Position numbers and translations under genes: made by a program. From Lepidurus packardi (lineage: Eukaryota > Arthropoda > Branchiopoda > Notostraca > Triopsidae), in NCBI GenBank assembly GCA_023053545.1, contig JAKZAN010000039.1, forward strand, positions 263,001-327,000: DNA of 64,000 nt, given 5' to 3'. The stretch's first letter is position 1. The number at the start of each line of letters is the position of its first letter. The notes beneath the pieces are model-generated. The model had not been told where the DNA came from. It worked only from the letters and a program-made list of their open reading frames with translations, and searched no databases. Positions 63,301 to 64,000 of the stretch are shown piece after piece.

Positions 63301-64000
63301 GGACTGAATTAATTCCTTACTGACTGAATTAATTCCTTACGGACTGAATTAATTCCTTACGGACTGAATTAATTCATTACGGACTTAATTAATCCATTAC
63401 GGACTGAATTAATTCCTTACGGTCTGAATTAATTCATTACGTACTTAATTAATTCCTTACGGTCTGAATTAATTCCGTACGGATTTAATTAATTCCTTAC
63501 GGACTGAATTAATTCCTTACGGACTGAATTAATTCATTATGGACTTAATTAATTCCGTAAGGAATGAATGAATTAATTACGGACTGGAATAATTCCTTAC
63601 GGACTAAATTAATTCCTTACGAACTGAATTAATTCCTTACGGACTGAATTAATTCCTTACGGACTGATTTAATTCCTTACAGAAGGAATTATTTCCTTAA
63701 GGACTGAATTAATTCTTTAGGATTGATTGAATTCCTTTCTAACTGAAAAAATTCCTTACGGACTGAATTAATTCCTTAATTAATTCCTTACGGACTGAAT
63801 TAATTTCATACGGACTGAATTAATTCATTACGGACTTAATTAATCCATTACGGACTGAATTAATTCCTTACGGACTTAATTAATTCCTTACGGACTGAAT
63901 TAATTCCTTACGGACTGAATTAATTCCTTACGGACTGAATTAATTCCTTACGGACTTAGTTCCTTACGGACTGAATTAATTCTTTAGGATTGATTGAATT
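60391..64000 (-). repeat. 20-bp satellite array, right arm, segment 3 (continues past window end)
   Basis: Reverse-oriented satellite from the second LINE's 5' side to the end of the window. The part to about 61,821 duplicates the right flank of the first LINE. Beyond that it resembles the block at 36,860-37,100, sharing the flipped and CpG-decayed markers. The array is still intact at base 64,000, so its true extent is unknown. No gene was seen. Confidence 0.96.

Noticed and set aside
1-64000. Telomeric repeat array hosting a telomere-specific LINE (TRAS/SART type)
   Set aside because: The unit is not TTAGG or any telomere-like G-rich short repeat, it is 20 bp long, and it reverses orientation mid-window.

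Overview
The window is non-coding tandem-repeat DNA from a eukaryote, almost certainly an animal and plausibly an arthropod or other invertebrate. That rests on the only genes present: two copies of a non-LTR retrotransposon (LINE) with an apurinic-type endonuclease, reverse transcriptase and RNase H, plus a zinc-knuckle ORF1 of the I/Jockey-like type. The species cannot be named from the sequence. About 52 kb of the 64 kb is one AT-rich satellite with a 20-bp monomer, AATTAATTCAGTCCGTAAGG, the kind of sequence expected in constitutive heterochromatin. I see no host gene, tRNA, rRNA or CRISPR array.

Layout. From 1 to about 30,577 the monomer reads forward on the + strand. At 30,570-30,577, inside a self-complementary AATTAATT block, the array flips, and from there to 64,000 the monomer reads on the - strand. 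Both arms carry higher-order repeats (HORs) built from diagnostic monomer variants. In the left arm these have offsets near 5.94, 3.7, 2.47 and 1.66 kb. In the right arm they are near 2.19 kb and 0.68 kb. Recurrent markers include a monomer whose 8-bp core is flipped in place, adjacent CpG-decayed monomers, and a 19-bp off-phase monomer.

The LINE. Copy 1 (41,795-47,621, - strand) is about 5.83 kb and looks full length: a 5' UTR with an Inr/DPE-like start, an intact ORF1 (517 aa), an intact ORF2 (1,272 aa) overlapping ORF1 by 19 nt, a 3' UTR with a possible stem-loop, an A-rich tail and a 13-bp target-site duplication. Copy 2 (54,552-60,377) is nearly identical but has a 1-bp deletion in the reverse transcriptase region of ORF2. 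Both copies have the same target-site duplication and the same satellite flanks. They are therefore one insertion later copied as part of a roughly 9-kb segment (40,040-49,065 and 52,805-61,821), not two insertions.

How the parts may fit together. ORF1 carries a textbook AT-hook motif (a minor-groove AATT binder), and the element sits in a satellite that presents AATTAATT every 20 bp. The insertion nick also falls inside such a block. Targeting of satellite DNA through the ORF1 protein is an inference, but it is testable and is the most interesting idea in the window.
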